A DNA stretch of 64,000 nt. Source: Actinomycetota bacterium (GTDB lineage Bacteria; Actinomycetota; Geothermincolia; Geothermincolales; RBG-13-55-18). The number at the start of each line of letters is the position of its first letter. The first letter of the stretch is position 1. The translations under genes were made by a program, and so were the position numbers. The notes under the pieces are model-generated. The model was given only the letters and a program-made list of their open reading frames with translations. It made no database searches and was not told the DNA's origin. The DNA lies in assembly GCA_028697145.1 (NCBI GenBank), contig JAQVFR010000001.1, forward strand, positions 124,001 to 188,000. The letters are read 5' to 3'. Positions 56,478 through 64,000 of the stretch are shown piece by piece.

Positions 56478-57479
56478 ATGAACGAGGAAGACCTCTACGA
56501 AAAGTTGTCGGAGCGCATTCTCACCAAAGGAAGCAAGTTTATACCGGACCTCTTCCGCATGGTCGCCGACGAGGACGAGGCCCGCATCATGCTGGCCACT
56601 CCCGGAACGGCCGAGGAGCTGGCCGAGAGGCTCGGTTACACAGTCGAGGATATGGAGGAGAAGCTCGACGTGCTCTACCGCAAGGGCCTTGTGTTCAAAT
56701 CCGATAAACCGCAGGGCACGCTATACCGCATGGGCCGCGACATCACCCAGTTCCACGACGCCACCATCCTCTGGGACGGGGTGACCCGGGAGTACCTCGA
56801 CCTCTGGAAGCGTCAGACCAGAGAGGAACTCCCCGACTATATCAACATGGTGAGCATGGTGGTCCCCAAGCCCTTCACCCGGGTGGTCCCGGTGGACCAG
56901 CCGGTGGAGGCGAGGCAGAGCATCCTCGCTTACGAGGACGTCGAGCAGATGGTCCGTGACGCGGGCAGGCTGGCCGTGGCCAAGTGCACCTGCCGCATGG
57001 TGGACGGGGCCTGCGGAAAGCCCCTCGAGGTATGCCTTCAGCTCGGCAAGGGCGCGGATTACGCCATCGACCGCGGCAGCGGCCGCGAGGTCAGCGCGGA
57101 GGAGGCCATGGAGATCATCCGCATGGCCGAGGAAGCGGGCCTTATCCACGTGGCCATGAACAAGGCTTACGGCAGCCATATCATCTGCAACTGCTGCGAG
57201 GACTGCTGCGTAGCCTTCGGGCTGCCCATCTCCGCTTCCGCCATCGTCGACCCCAGCCGTTTCCTGGCGGTAGTGGACGGGGATTCCTGCAGCGGCTGCG
57301 GGACCTGCGTCGACCGTTGCTTCTTCGAGGCCATCGCCATGGAGGAGCGCGACGGCGAGGAGTTGTCCGTCATCGCGGCGGAGAAATGCATGGGCTGCGG
57401 GCTCTGCCAGGTCGCCTGCCCCGAGGATGCCATCTCCATGAAGGTGGTGCGCGAGGAGGACTTCATCCCCAACTTCTGA
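56478..57479 (+). CDS. Ferredoxin-domain protein with N-terminal winged helix
   Basis: A 333-residue protein. The N-terminal ~85 residues fit a winged helix (GTAEELAERLGYTVEDMEEKLDVLYRKGLVF). The middle has clustered cysteines (KCTCRMVDGACGKPLEVC and IICNCCEDCC), and the C-terminus has two 4Fe-4S motifs of ferredoxin type (C-x2-C-x2-C-x3-C in CSGCGTCVDRC and CMGCGLCQVACP). Such proteins are widespread in anaerobes and annotated as 4Fe-4S binding proteins. The role is unknown: an electron carrier or a redox-sensing regulator. A GGAGGG ribosome site precedes the ATG. It is divergent from the phasin operon. Confidence 0.75.
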   Translation: MNEEDLYEKLSERILTKGSKFIPDLFRMVADEDEARIMLATPGTAEELAERLGYTVEDMEEKLDVLYRKGLVFKSDKPQGTLYRMGRDITQFHDATILWDGVTREYLDLWKRQTREELPDYINMVSMVVPKPFTRVVPVDQPVEARQSILAYEDVEQMVRDAGRLAVAKCTCRMVDGACGKPLEVCLQLGKGADYAIDRGSGREVSAEEAMEIIRMAEEAGLIHVAMNKAYGSHIICNCCEDCCVAFGLPISASAIVDPSRFLAVVDGDSCSGCGTCVDRCFFEAIAMEERDGEELSVIAAEKCMGCGLCQVACPEDAISMKVVREEDFIPNF

Positions 57480-57516
57480 CCAACGCTGGTCTTCACACCC
57501 CGGTCCTCTCCTCGAC

Positions 57517-57730
57517 CCGCCGACAGGACTCGGCTTTGCATCCGAGCCCCCGGCGAGGAATGCCAAGACCGAGTCCTCAGCCACGCATCGAGACCAGCGA
57601 CGCGAAGCGCCGTGTGCCAGGATTTATCCTGGCACCACCTCCCATTACCTTCCGCCCAGCGTATCGATAGATAGCCGCCCCTGCCGTTTGGGACCACTCC
57701 CTTTCCAGGGCAACGAAGGGAAGAGCATGA
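57517..57730. repeat. Dispersed intergenic repeat, copy 2
   Basis: About 214 bases related to 8116-8332, with the same order of conserved blocks. It lies between the convergent ferredoxin and hydratase genes, directly before their shared terminator. Confidence 0.75.
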
Positions 57731-57794
57731 CAAGGCTTGACGCCAATCGCCATTACCTCTCGCCCAGCGCCCCGACGAACCGCCGCGTTTCATA

Positions 57795-57830
57795 AAAAAG
57801 AGGGCGGGGGTGTCCCCGCCCTCTTTTTTC
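57795..57830. terminator. Bidirectional terminator between ferredoxin and hydratase genes
   Basis: A perfect 16-bp stem AAAAAAGAGGGCGGGG / CCCCGCCCTCTTTTTT with a four-base loop. Six T residues on either strand end transcripts from both sides. Confidence 0.95.
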
Positions 57831-57836
57831 ATAACC

Positions 57837-58685
57837 TTATACGTTCAGCCACACCGCGGCATTGGTGATGCAGTACTCCTCCGGGCGCTCCTTGGTGGTG
57901 CAGCGGAAGAGGATCTTGTCGTCAGCCTCCTGCCACATCTGGGTGACGATGGTGTCACCGGGCCATGTCGGGCGGCTGAAGCGCACCTTGATGGCCTTGA
58001 ACTTGGAGGTGTCGTTGCCGCAGTACTCGCGCAGCACCGCCCGCCCTGCATGGCCGAAGGTGCACAGGCCGTGCATGATGGGCCGGTCGAACCCCGCCAT
58101 GGCCGCGAAGTTGGGGTCGACGTGCAGGGGATTGTAGTCCCCCGAGAGGCGGTAGATCATGGACTGGATGGTGAGGGTCTTCATCTCCACCACCTTGTCC
58201 GGGTCGCGGTCGGGGGGCTCGTTACCCGGATCCGGGCCACGCTCCCCGCCGAAACCTCCCTCGCCGCGGATGAAGCTGGAGAAGGTGTTATAGAAGACCA
58301 CCTCTCCCGACTCGTCCACCGTATCGGCGTCCAGGTCGATGACGGCGCCCTTGGTCTTGTCCCACACCGCCGCGATCTTCGGCTTGGTGGTGAGCTTGCC
58401 GCTGGTGGGGATGGGCTTGCGTATCTCCAGGTACTGCTCGCCGTGCACGAGCATCACCAGGTTGATGTCCACTCCCTCCACCGCCACCAGGCCCATGAGG
58501 GCCGGGAAGGGCGGGATGACCCCGAAGGTGGGTATCGCTTCCAGGCCGTTCTCGTACACGAACTTGAGTTCGTCAGCCTCGTAGCCGGCTCCGATCCCCA
58601 GGTTGTAGAGCATAACGTCCCGGGTGGTGAACTCGTGATCCAGCTGCGGGAGCTCCTTCCCCACGACTGACAGATCGATCGGCAT
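57837..58685 (-). CDS. MaoC-family (R)-specific enoyl-CoA hydratase
   Basis: A 282-residue double hot-dog protein like the hydratase-2 part of multifunctional enzyme type 2. The catalytic motif is GDYNPLHVDPNFA with D183, N185 and H188, followed by FDRPIMHGLCTFG. It interconverts trans-2-enoyl-CoA and (R)-3-hydroxyacyl-CoA. The upstream gene encodes the matching dehydrogenase, 36 bases apart, so together they equal MFE-2 split in two. The product could be used by the PHA synthase encoded 3 kb away. A GGGG ribosome site is near the ATG. Confidence 0.88.
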   Translation of the reverse strand: MPIDLSVVGKELPQLDHEFTTRDVMLYNLGIGAGYEADELKFVYENGLEAIPTFGVIPPFPALMGLVAVEGVDINLVMLVHGEQYLEIRKPIPTSGKLTTKPKIAAVWDKTKGAVIDLDADTVDESGEVVFYNTFSSFIRGEGGFGGERGPDPGNEPPDRDPDKVVEMKTLTIQSMIYRLSGDYNPLHVDPNFAAMAGFDRPIMHGLCTFGHAGRAVLREYCGNDTSKFKAIKVRFSRPTWPGDTIVTQMWQEADDKILFRCTTKERPEEYCITNAAVWLNV

Positions 58686-58721
58686 CTTATCATCCCCTTT
58701 TCTACTCGATGGGAACCTTCT

Positions 58722-59633
58722 CTAGCCCTGGCTCATCTTGCCCAGGATCAGGCCGGCGTGCTCGGTGGCGCTCCCGATGGCTACGGCCCCCTCCAGGCTG
58801 GTGATCTTGTCGATGTTCTCGTCGATCATCTCCAGGGTGATAGGCTGCTTGACGTCGAAATACACCCCAGGCCCCTCCATAAAGGCGGTGCGGCTGAAAT
58901 AGCCTCCGCCGGCCGTGAAGGTGTACCCGGAGACGGTGCAGTTCTCGGAGCATGCCCAGGCCACGACGGGAGCGACGAACTGGGGCTTGAGGACATCCAG
59001 CAGGTCGGCGGGGAATACGGTGGCGGTCATGCGGGTCCCGGCGACGGGGACGATGGCGTTGGCCATGATGTTGTACTTTGCCCCCTCCTGCTTGAGGACG
59101 TGCATGAGGCCGACGATGCCCATCTTGGCCGCGGCATAGTTGGCCTGCCCGAAGTTGCCGTACACGCCAGCGCCGGATGACGCCGAGATGATGCGGCCGT
59201 AGTTGTTCTCGCGCATGTGGGGAAAGGCCGCCTTGGAGCAGAAAAAGGTGCCGTTGAGATGGACGGCGAGAACCTTCTCGTAGTCCTCCATCTCCATCTT
59301 GATGAAGCTCTTGTCGCGCAGTATTCCGGCGTTGTTGATGAGGATGTCGATCTTGCCCCAGGTGTCGATGGCCGTCTTGATGATGTTAGAGGCCCCCTCC
59401 CAGTCGGCGACGCTGTCGAAGTTGGGGACAGCTTCTCCTCCGGCGTCCTTGATCTCCTGGCATACCTGCTCCGCGGCGGTGTGTCCGGACCCGGTACCGT
59501 CGAAGGCGCCGCCCAGGTCATTGATCACGACCTTGGCCCCGCGGCTGGCAAGGAGCAAGGCGTATTCCCTACCCAGGCCGCCGCCGGCCCCGGTCACTAC
59601 TGCGACGCGGTCATCGAATCTTACCTCTGCCAT
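58722..59633 (-). CDS. SDR-family (R)-3-hydroxyacyl-CoA dehydrogenase, MFE-2 type
   Basis: A 303-residue short-chain dehydrogenase. The cofactor motif is TGAGGGLG (14-21), NNAG is at 100-103, and the catalytic residues are S152 or S153, Y166 and K170. The DLGGAFDGTGSG segment after the second strand is characteristic of the (3R)-hydroxyacyl-CoA dehydrogenase part of MFE-2, and the C-terminal extension is also family-like. NAD is the probable cofactor from the D39. The ATG at 59633 has GGAGAGGG upstream; the frame is open to 59744. It forms an operon with the hydratase gene. Confidence 0.88.
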   Translation of the reverse strand: MAEVRFDDRVAVVTGAGGGLGREYALLLASRGAKVVINDLGGAFDGTGSGHTAAEQVCQEIKDAGGEAVPNFDSVADWEGASNIIKTAIDTWGKIDILINNAGILRDKSFIKMEMEDYEKVLAVHLNGTFFCSKAAFPHMRENNYGRIISASSGAGVYGNFGQANYAAAKMGIVGLMHVLKQEGAKYNIMANAIVPVAGTRMTATVFPADLLDVLKPQFVAPVVAWACSENCTVSGYTFTAGGGYFSRTAFMEGPGVYFDVKQPITLEMIDENIDKITSLEGAVAIGSATEHAGLILGKMSQG

Positions 59634-59872
59634 AAACCCTCTCCTTTCCTTCCTCGGGGGAGTGCCCCCCATGGTCTCACGTGCCTCGTTCGCAGGCGAT
59701 ACGTCCGCGATATTAGGTCGTATCCTCCCCGCCGGACCTTCCATCTGGCGATGCGGGCCGCGTGAGCGGCCTATACATTATATACCCGATCCCGCTGTCG
59801 TTACAGAAGGGTGACATCGGGACCCAGGTCCTGACACGCCCCGAGCCCCATGCCGTCCTCGAGCTCGATCAG

Positions 59873-59898
59873 CTTTTCGATATTATCATATCGAAAAG
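59873..59898. promoter_or_regulatory. 26-bp palindrome, putative operator
   Basis: Perfect inverted repeat CTTTTCGATAT-TATC-ATATCGAAAAG. It is AT-rich in a GC-rich setting and lies between divergent genes, a typical position for a dimeric regulator such as a TetR protein. No T-tract suggests a terminator. Confidence 0.5.
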
Positions 59899-59966
59899 GC
59901 GTTATCATTCCGGCGGCGCCCACGCTCGTCACCGCGCGGCGCGGCTGACCCGCCACGCCCGACCGC

Positions 59967-59994
59967 TTGCCGCCCGGCTTGCTTGCTTTATAAT
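59967..59994 (+). promoter_or_regulatory. Promoter of the PrcB-like lipoprotein gene
   Basis: TTGCCG (59967-59972), 16 bases, TATAAT (59989-59994), about 95 bases before the start codon at 60089. Confidence 0.5.
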
Positions 59995-60088
59995 GGACTG
60001 GTGGGGCGGTTCAGGCCGCTAAGTCCATCAATACCGCGAGGTGATCTGGTTGCGTGGCGTTTCGAAGCGATACGGGAGGCGCGCTTCA

Positions 60089-60634
60089 GTGAAGGCGATG
60101 GCCGTCTGCCTGACCTTCTCCCTCGTGTTTCTGTCCGGCTGCGGCGGGTCTCCTCCCCCCGCGGACGACGCTGGGGGCGGCCCCAGGATCATCCCCCTCG
60201 AGACCCTTGCCGAGGGGGCCAGCAGCGATTACGGCCGCATCGACGAGATGCCCGTCCCTGAAGACGCTCCCCCGGAATGCCTGGCAATAGACGACGAGGA
60301 AGAATTCCAGCGCCTTATCTCCCTGGCCTACTTTCCCGAACCCATACCCGAGGTGGATTTCGAAAGCAATATCGTCATGGCCGTGATGCAGGGCCCCAAG
60401 AACACGGCCGGGTACTCCATCTCCATCACGCGGGCTTTTCAGGTGGGCGGCGAGGTCACGGTCGAGATAAACGCTGTCGAACCCGAGCCCGGTTCCATGA
60501 CCGCCCAGGTGCTCACCAGCCCATATCACCTGGTCCTGGCGGAGCGTGCCTCGTTCGAACCCCGCGGCGAACTCACCTTTATCTTCGTGCACCAGCACGG
60601 CGACACCGTCTCGCAGCTCTTCGCCGAGGTATGA
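60089..60634 (+). CDS. Lipoprotein with PrcB-like C-terminal domain
   Basis: About 181 residues. The signal peptide ends in a lipobox LSGC with the lipidated cysteine at residue 18. The mature N-terminus is Pro/Gly/Asp-rich, and residues about 90-181 resemble the PrcB C-terminal domain (GPKNTAGYSISITRA, VEPEPGSM, PYHLVL). PrcB-like proteins are small secreted proteins first seen with spirochaete proteases. The GTG at 60089 has GGGAGG nine bases upstream; the GTG at 60041 would lengthen the signal peptide and has no good ribosome site. Confidence 0.75.
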   Translation: MKAMAVCLTFSLVFLSGCGGSPPPADDAGGGPRIIPLETLAEGASSDYGRIDEMPVPEDAPPECLAIDDEEEFQRLISLAYFPEPIPEVDFESNIVMAVMQGPKNTAGYSISITRAFQVGGEVTVEINAVEPEPGSMTAQVLTSPYHLVLAERASFEPRGELTFIFVHQHGDTVSQLFAEV

Positions 60635-60778
60635 TGCCATGGGAGGGACGGGGAAAGGCGAGACCGGCTCCTCCACAGCACAGACGCCCGTCCCTCCGCG
60701 GGCTATGGGCGGGCCTCGTGCCGCAACAACACACAAGCCCCCGTGCGCCTCGAGCGCCGCTGTAACCGCAGGTAAAAC

Positions 60779-62278
60779 ATGTCCCGGCACAGGATAGTGG
60801 TTATAGGCTCGGGGCCAGGCGGTTCCGCCATCGCCGCGCTCATGGCCCATGCCGGGCACGACGTCACCCTCGTGGAGAGGAACGCTTTTCCGGGCGGAAA
60901 GTGCTCGTCCCTGCCGCGGGACGGGTTCGTCGTGGACACGGGCGTGCACATGTTCGGGCGTGGACCCGTCGGCCCTTTCGGGACGATAAGCCGCATCCTC
61001 GGCGAGGGGCCGACCTGGTTGGCTTCTACGCCTTCCTTCACCCTCAGCCTGCCGGGCGGCAGGCTCGAGATGGCCTCGTCCATCCTGCATCCCATCTCCA
61101 TCCTCAACTTCATGAAAGGCCATGCGAGGGGCTGGCAGAGGATGGGCTGGACCTCGACCGCGTCCAGGGCCCTCGGCGCACTGGGGCCGCGCGGCCTTTT
61201 CTCCCTGGCCCGCCGCTTCAACCATCCGCGCTACCCCCTCTATGCCGAGCTCCAGGACGTGAGCGTGCGCGATTTCATGACCACGCTCTCCGGCTCGGAA
61301 GACTTCCTGCGCACCTTCCATGCCCAGGCCATGCTGACCATGGTCCTGCCATGGCACCGCGCCAGCATGGGGGAGTTCGCATACATCCTCGCCAGCACCA
61401 TGCAGGCCTCGCGGCTCTGCTACCCGTGCGGTGGTTCCGGCGCCGTTCCAGCCTCCTTCCTGCGCGCCCTCCGCAGGAAACGCGGCATCATACGCCTCGA
61501 CTGCGAGGTCTCGAGGATCGAGACCAAAGAGGGCCGGGTGCGCGGAGTCACCAGCTCGAAAGGGGAGTTTCTGCCCGCGGACGTGGTCATCTCCAGCGCC
61601 GGCCTGCGCCGCACCGTCGAGTTGGCGGGGCGCGACGCTTTCCCGCGGGACTACCTGGAAGTGGCGGACGGGCTTCGCGATTCCGAGGCCTTCGTCGCCG
61701 TGAAGTTCTTTCTCGAGCGCAAGGTGTCCTCCATGCGCACGCCCTGCCTCCTGCACATGCCCGGACTGTCTCCCCATGCCATGTTCGACTACCTCGAGGA
61801 CGGCGGGGTGCCCTCCGACCTCTTCCTCTTCGTCACCGCTCCCGGCAACTGGGACCCTTCCCTGGTGCCGCCGGGAGGAGACTGCCTCATCGTGGGCGTC
61901 CCTGCGCCCAGCAGCCTCGGTCGCCAGGACCAGGCGCGCTCCCTGCTCGATCTGGCGCAGGAACTTGCACGCGGGATATTCCCCGAGATAGACAAGGCCG
62001 CGACCGCCGTGGAGATGGTCCTCACCGGGGATATCTCGCGCCTGAGCGGGCGGGCGGGAGGCGATTGTATCGGAGCCGCGCAGGAGGTGGGACAGAGCGG
62101 CAGCCGCCGCCCTACGCCGGCCACCCCCATCGGCGGGCTCTTCCTGGTGGGCGCGGACGCCGGGGGTCGGGGTATCGGCACCGAGATGGCCGCCGACAGC
62201 GCCCTGCGCCTCTACTTCCGTTTAAAGGACGGCTTCCTGCGCCCGCGAGGGGCCGGGGACCCCTGCGACCGCGGCTGA
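60779..62278 (+). CDS. FAD-dependent oxidoreductase, CrtI/phytoene-desaturase superfamily
   Basis: A 499-residue flavoprotein. The N-terminal FAD motif is VVIGSGPGGSAIAALMAHAGHDVTLVERN (6-34) followed by GGKCSS, and the C-terminus ends with the family FAD contact FLVGADAGGRGIGTEMAADSAL. This is the architecture of carotenoid desaturases/isomerases and related NAD(P)/FAD oxidoreductases. No carotenoid genes are near, so a different substrate is likely. Translation start at the ATG after GCAGG. It follows the lipoprotein gene on the same strand after 144 bases. Confidence 0.85.
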   Translation: MSRHRIVVIGSGPGGSAIAALMAHAGHDVTLVERNAFPGGKCSSLPRDGFVVDTGVHMFGRGPVGPFGTISRILGEGPTWLASTPSFTLSLPGGRLEMASSILHPISILNFMKGHARGWQRMGWTSTASRALGALGPRGLFSLARRFNHPRYPLYAELQDVSVRDFMTTLSGSEDFLRTFHAQAMLTMVLPWHRASMGEFAYILASTMQASRLCYPCGGSGAVPASFLRALRRKRGIIRLDCEVSRIETKEGRVRGVTSSKGEFLPADVVISSAGLRRTVELAGRDAFPRDYLEVADGLRDSEAFVAVKFFLERKVSSMRTPCLLHMPGLSPHAMFDYLEDGGVPSDLFLFVTAPGNWDPSLVPPGGDCLIVGVPAPSSLGRQDQARSLLDLAQELARGIFPEIDKAATAVEMVLTGDISRLSGRAGGDCIGAAQEVGQSGSRRPTPATPIGGLFLVGADAGGRGIGTEMAADSALRLYFRLKDGFLRPRGAGDPCDRG

Positions 62279-62410
62279 TATTCGCGCGCGGAGATGTCTG
62301 GCGTTTTCCCGCACCGCGCGACAAAACATCCTCTCCCGGGATTATAATCAGTCCATGAGTTGATGCGTATCGATCCGTTTGGCTTTTCGCCGGTGACAAG
62401 GAGGTAAGCG

Positions 62411-63373
62411 ATGTTATGCCCCGAATGCGGTCAGGAAAATCAGGATAACGCCGCTTTCTGCAGGTTCTGCGGGTCTTCCCTGCAGGCAGCGGCAGACACG
62501 CAACAGGCGCAGGGCCCGACCCAGGCGCCAGCGGCCGCCGCTGCTGCCCCGGCCGCCCCCCCACCGCAAGCGGCGGCGCCAGGCGGCCCGTCCACGCCCT
62601 TCTCGGAGGAGCTTGCCCCCACCAGTCTGGCCGCGTTGGTGAAGGAATCGCTGGAGGTGGAGAGCCCCAACGCCTTCAACCTGCAGAACAAGAAACTGCT
62701 GCGCGTGAACATGGCCGCCTCGGGAGGGTCGGTCCTGGCCAAGGCGGGCTCCATGATCGCCTACCAGGGACAGATCAGCTTCTCCCGCCAGGGCAGCGGC
62801 GGAGCGGCGAAGTGGGTGAAGAAAGCGGTATCGGGGGAGGCGTTCACCCTCATGCTGTGCCAGGGGACGGGAGACCTCTTCCTGGCCGATGCCTCCAACG
62901 ACATCGTGCTCATCTACCTCAACAATGAGGCCATAACCGTGGAGGCGTTGAACCTGCTGGCCTTCAGCCCGAGCATCTCCTGGGACATCAAGATGATCAA
63001 GGGCGCCGCGGGCATGATGAGCGGTGGCCTGTGGACGGTGGAGTTAACGGGAACGGGATACCTCGCCCTCATCTCCAAGGGCGAGCCCATGACCATGAAA
63101 GTGACGCCCGAACAGCCCACCTTCACCGATCCCAACGCCACCATAGCCTGGTCCCAGTCGCTCAATCCCACCATCCACATGGACGCCAACCTGGGCAGCC
63201 TCAAGGGGCTGCTCGGATCCAGGCACGGTGAGCTCTTCCAACTCGCCTTCCAGGGTGACGGCTTTGTGGTGGTGCAACCCAGCGAGGTGGCTCCGTCGAC
63301 AAGCCTCCAGGATCCCCGGGGAGGCGGCAGCGGTACCGCCGGGGGAATCCTGGGCGGAATCCTGGGGCAATAG
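62411..63373 (+). CDS. Zinc-ribbon AIM24-family protein
   Basis: A 320-residue protein. The N-terminal zinc ribbon uses C3, C6, C17 and C20; an Ala/Pro/Gln-rich linker follows (residues about 25-65), then an AIM24-type beta-rich domain (about 78-300: NKKLLRVNMAASGGSVLAKAGSMIAYQGQI, ELTGTGYLALISKGEPMTMKV, GLLGSRHGELFQLAFQGDGFVVVQPSE). The C-terminus is Gly-rich. AIM24 proteins are of unknown function in bacteria. The ATG has AAGGAGG six bases upstream; a TATAAT box lies at 62343-62348. Confidence 0.82.
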   Translation: MLCPECGQENQDNAAFCRFCGSSLQAAADTQQAQGPTQAPAAAAAAPAAPPPQAAAPGGPSTPFSEELAPTSLAALVKESLEVESPNAFNLQNKKLLRVNMAASGGSVLAKAGSMIAYQGQISFSRQGSGGAAKWVKKAVSGEAFTLMLCQGTGDLFLADASNDIVLIYLNNEAITVEALNLLAFSPSISWDIKMIKGAAGMMSGGLWTVELTGTGYLALISKGEPMTMKVTPEQPTFTDPNATIAWSQSLNPTIHMDANLGSLKGLLGSRHGELFQLAFQGDGFVVVQPSEVAPSTSLQDPRGGGSGTAGGILGGILGQ

Positions 63374-63515
63374 CGCTCGGGCGCTCCGCGCTGGGAGCGG
63401 GCACCGGGCTAGCCCGGGTAAGCTCCCCTGAAAGCGAGGCCCTTGTTCCCATGAGCCCTGGAACATAGAATCGGTAAGAGCGTGAGGCTGTCGCGTTGAT
63501 CGGTGGGGGATGCGT

Positions 63516-64000
63516 ATGGGACTTTTCGACCGCCCTCTGGGTGAGATCTACGAATACATGGAGGACAGACACCGCAGCGGTGCCGCCAGGGAACTGCCCT
63601 TCACCCCGGTGATCCCGCTCGCCGAATCGAGCCAGGTGATATTGAGCGAGGACACCGGCCTGGAACTGGGAAATCCTGGCATGGCCTCCCGCTCGCTGCT
63701 GCTCTGGGACACGGGAGACAGGGTAATCGACGGCCGCATCACCCTGGTGGGCCCGGATTTCACCGCGGCGCCCTCCCCCAGTCTCCCCTTCGCGCAGGTG
63801 GTCATGGTCGGGGGGGACTTCAGCGACGAATACGACTGCTACCGCGACCTGCGCGACGCCACCTACAACGTCCGCCTGCGCGGCTTCATGAGCCGCGTAT
63901 TTCCCGGCAGGCAGTCCATCTGGTGCCGCGTGAGCAAGAATGCCCTGGCCGGGGGCTTCAGTGCCCAGGTCCTGGGCAGTTCCCTCATCCAGGCCCTGAA
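63516..64000 (+). CDS. Acetyl-CoA synthase beta-subunit-like protein (5' part)
   Basis: An open frame continuing past the right edge; 161 codons are visible. Segments such as LELGNPGMASRSLLLW, DGRITLVGPDF and WCRVSKNALAGGFSAQVLGSSL line up with the domain of AcsB/CdhC that contains FELGGP, VIGPDL and WVRISKDAVAKGF, as I remember them. The N-terminus is much shorter than that of full AcsB, so this is probably a truncated or single-domain homolog, not a complete synthase. A GGTGGGGG ribosome site fits the ATG at 63516 better than the ATG at 63510. No metal-site cysteines are visible in the part shown. Confidence 0.5.
   Translation, partial: MGLFDRPLGEIYEYMEDRHRSGAARELPFTPVIPLAESSQVILSEDTGLELGNPGMASRSLLLWDTGDRVIDGRITLVGPDFTAAPSPSLPFAQVVMVGGDFSDEYDCYRDLRDATYNVRLRGFMSRVFPGRQSIWCRVSKNALAGGFSAQVLGSSLIQAL

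Larger units (their letters stand above)
59634..60088. other. Intergenic region between divergent SDR and lipoprotein genes
   Basis: No additional gene is supported. It holds a 26-bp palindrome (59873-59898), the promoter of the lipoprotein gene (59967-59994) and probably the promoter of the SDR operon, which I could not define. Confidence 0.5.

Noticed and set aside
60086-61777. Open frame antisense to the lipoprotein and CrtI-like genes
   Set aside because: It spans two real genes and an intergenic gap and shows typical shadow composition.

Overview
This is a GC-rich bacterial chromosome segment, densely packed with genes on both strands and with short or overlapping junctions. Several signs point to a deep-branching member of the Actinomycetota, possibly an anaerobic or thermophilic lineage. 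Some genes have a -10 box placed exactly six bases before the start codon, as in leaderless genes. The 5' exon of the 23S rRNA is about 120 nt longer than in E. coli, as expected from the actinobacterial helix-54 insertion. Ferredoxin-type redox proteins are common, and an acetyl-CoA-synthase-like gene runs off the right end. This placement is inference; no phylogeny could be run.

Left part (1-13,100): the end of a four-subunit flavin/iron-sulfur amine or amino-acid dehydrogenase operon, a MerR-TetR double-HTH regulator, a DUF1015 protein, a MerR regulator, a B12-binding radical SAM enzyme, an FmdB-type zinc ribbon, a two-gene ABC exporter, an enoyl-CoA hydratase, a TPR protein and a small DUF2892-like membrane protein. 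Next comes an rRNA operon on the minus strand (16S, 23S, 5S; 20,057 down to 13,152). It is unusual in two ways. Helix 69 of the 23S gene is cut by two related group I introns separated by a 12-nt mini-exon, one carrying a LAGLIDADG endonuclease gene. The 16S-23S spacer contains a protein gene for a membrane protein and no tRNA. Two strong tandem promoters precede 16S.

Middle (20,400-33,060): tyrS, then a SipW/TasA-like export locus (ER-type signal peptidase and two substrates with SipW-type signal peptides), a class A penicillin-binding protein with two PASTA domains, TPR, NIF3-like, RemA-like and PolX proteins, and a threefold tandem 97/98-bp non-coding repeat. From 33,063 to 41,641 lies a complete arginine operon, argC-J-B-D-F-R-G-H, behind a perfect 42-bp palindrome that overlaps its promoter. 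Replication and competence genes follow (holA, comEC, comEA), then leuS.

Right part (48,500-64,000): a PP-loop ATPase, an MFS transporter, a protein with an internal duplication, small membrane or zinc-ribbon proteins and a nucleosidase. Then comes a polyhydroxyalkanoate region: a phasin-like protein, PhaE and class III PhaC with a histone-H1-like tail. Nearby are a MaoC-type hydratase and an SDR dehydrogenase that together correspond to the two catalytic parts of multifunctional enzyme type 2 and could supply or use (R)-3-hydroxyacyl-CoA. A PrcB-like lipoprotein, a CrtI-like oxidoreductase, an AIM24 protein and the partial acetyl-CoA-synthase-like gene close the window. A roughly 215-bp intergenic repeat occurs twice (8.1 kb and 57.5 kb), both times between convergent genes.
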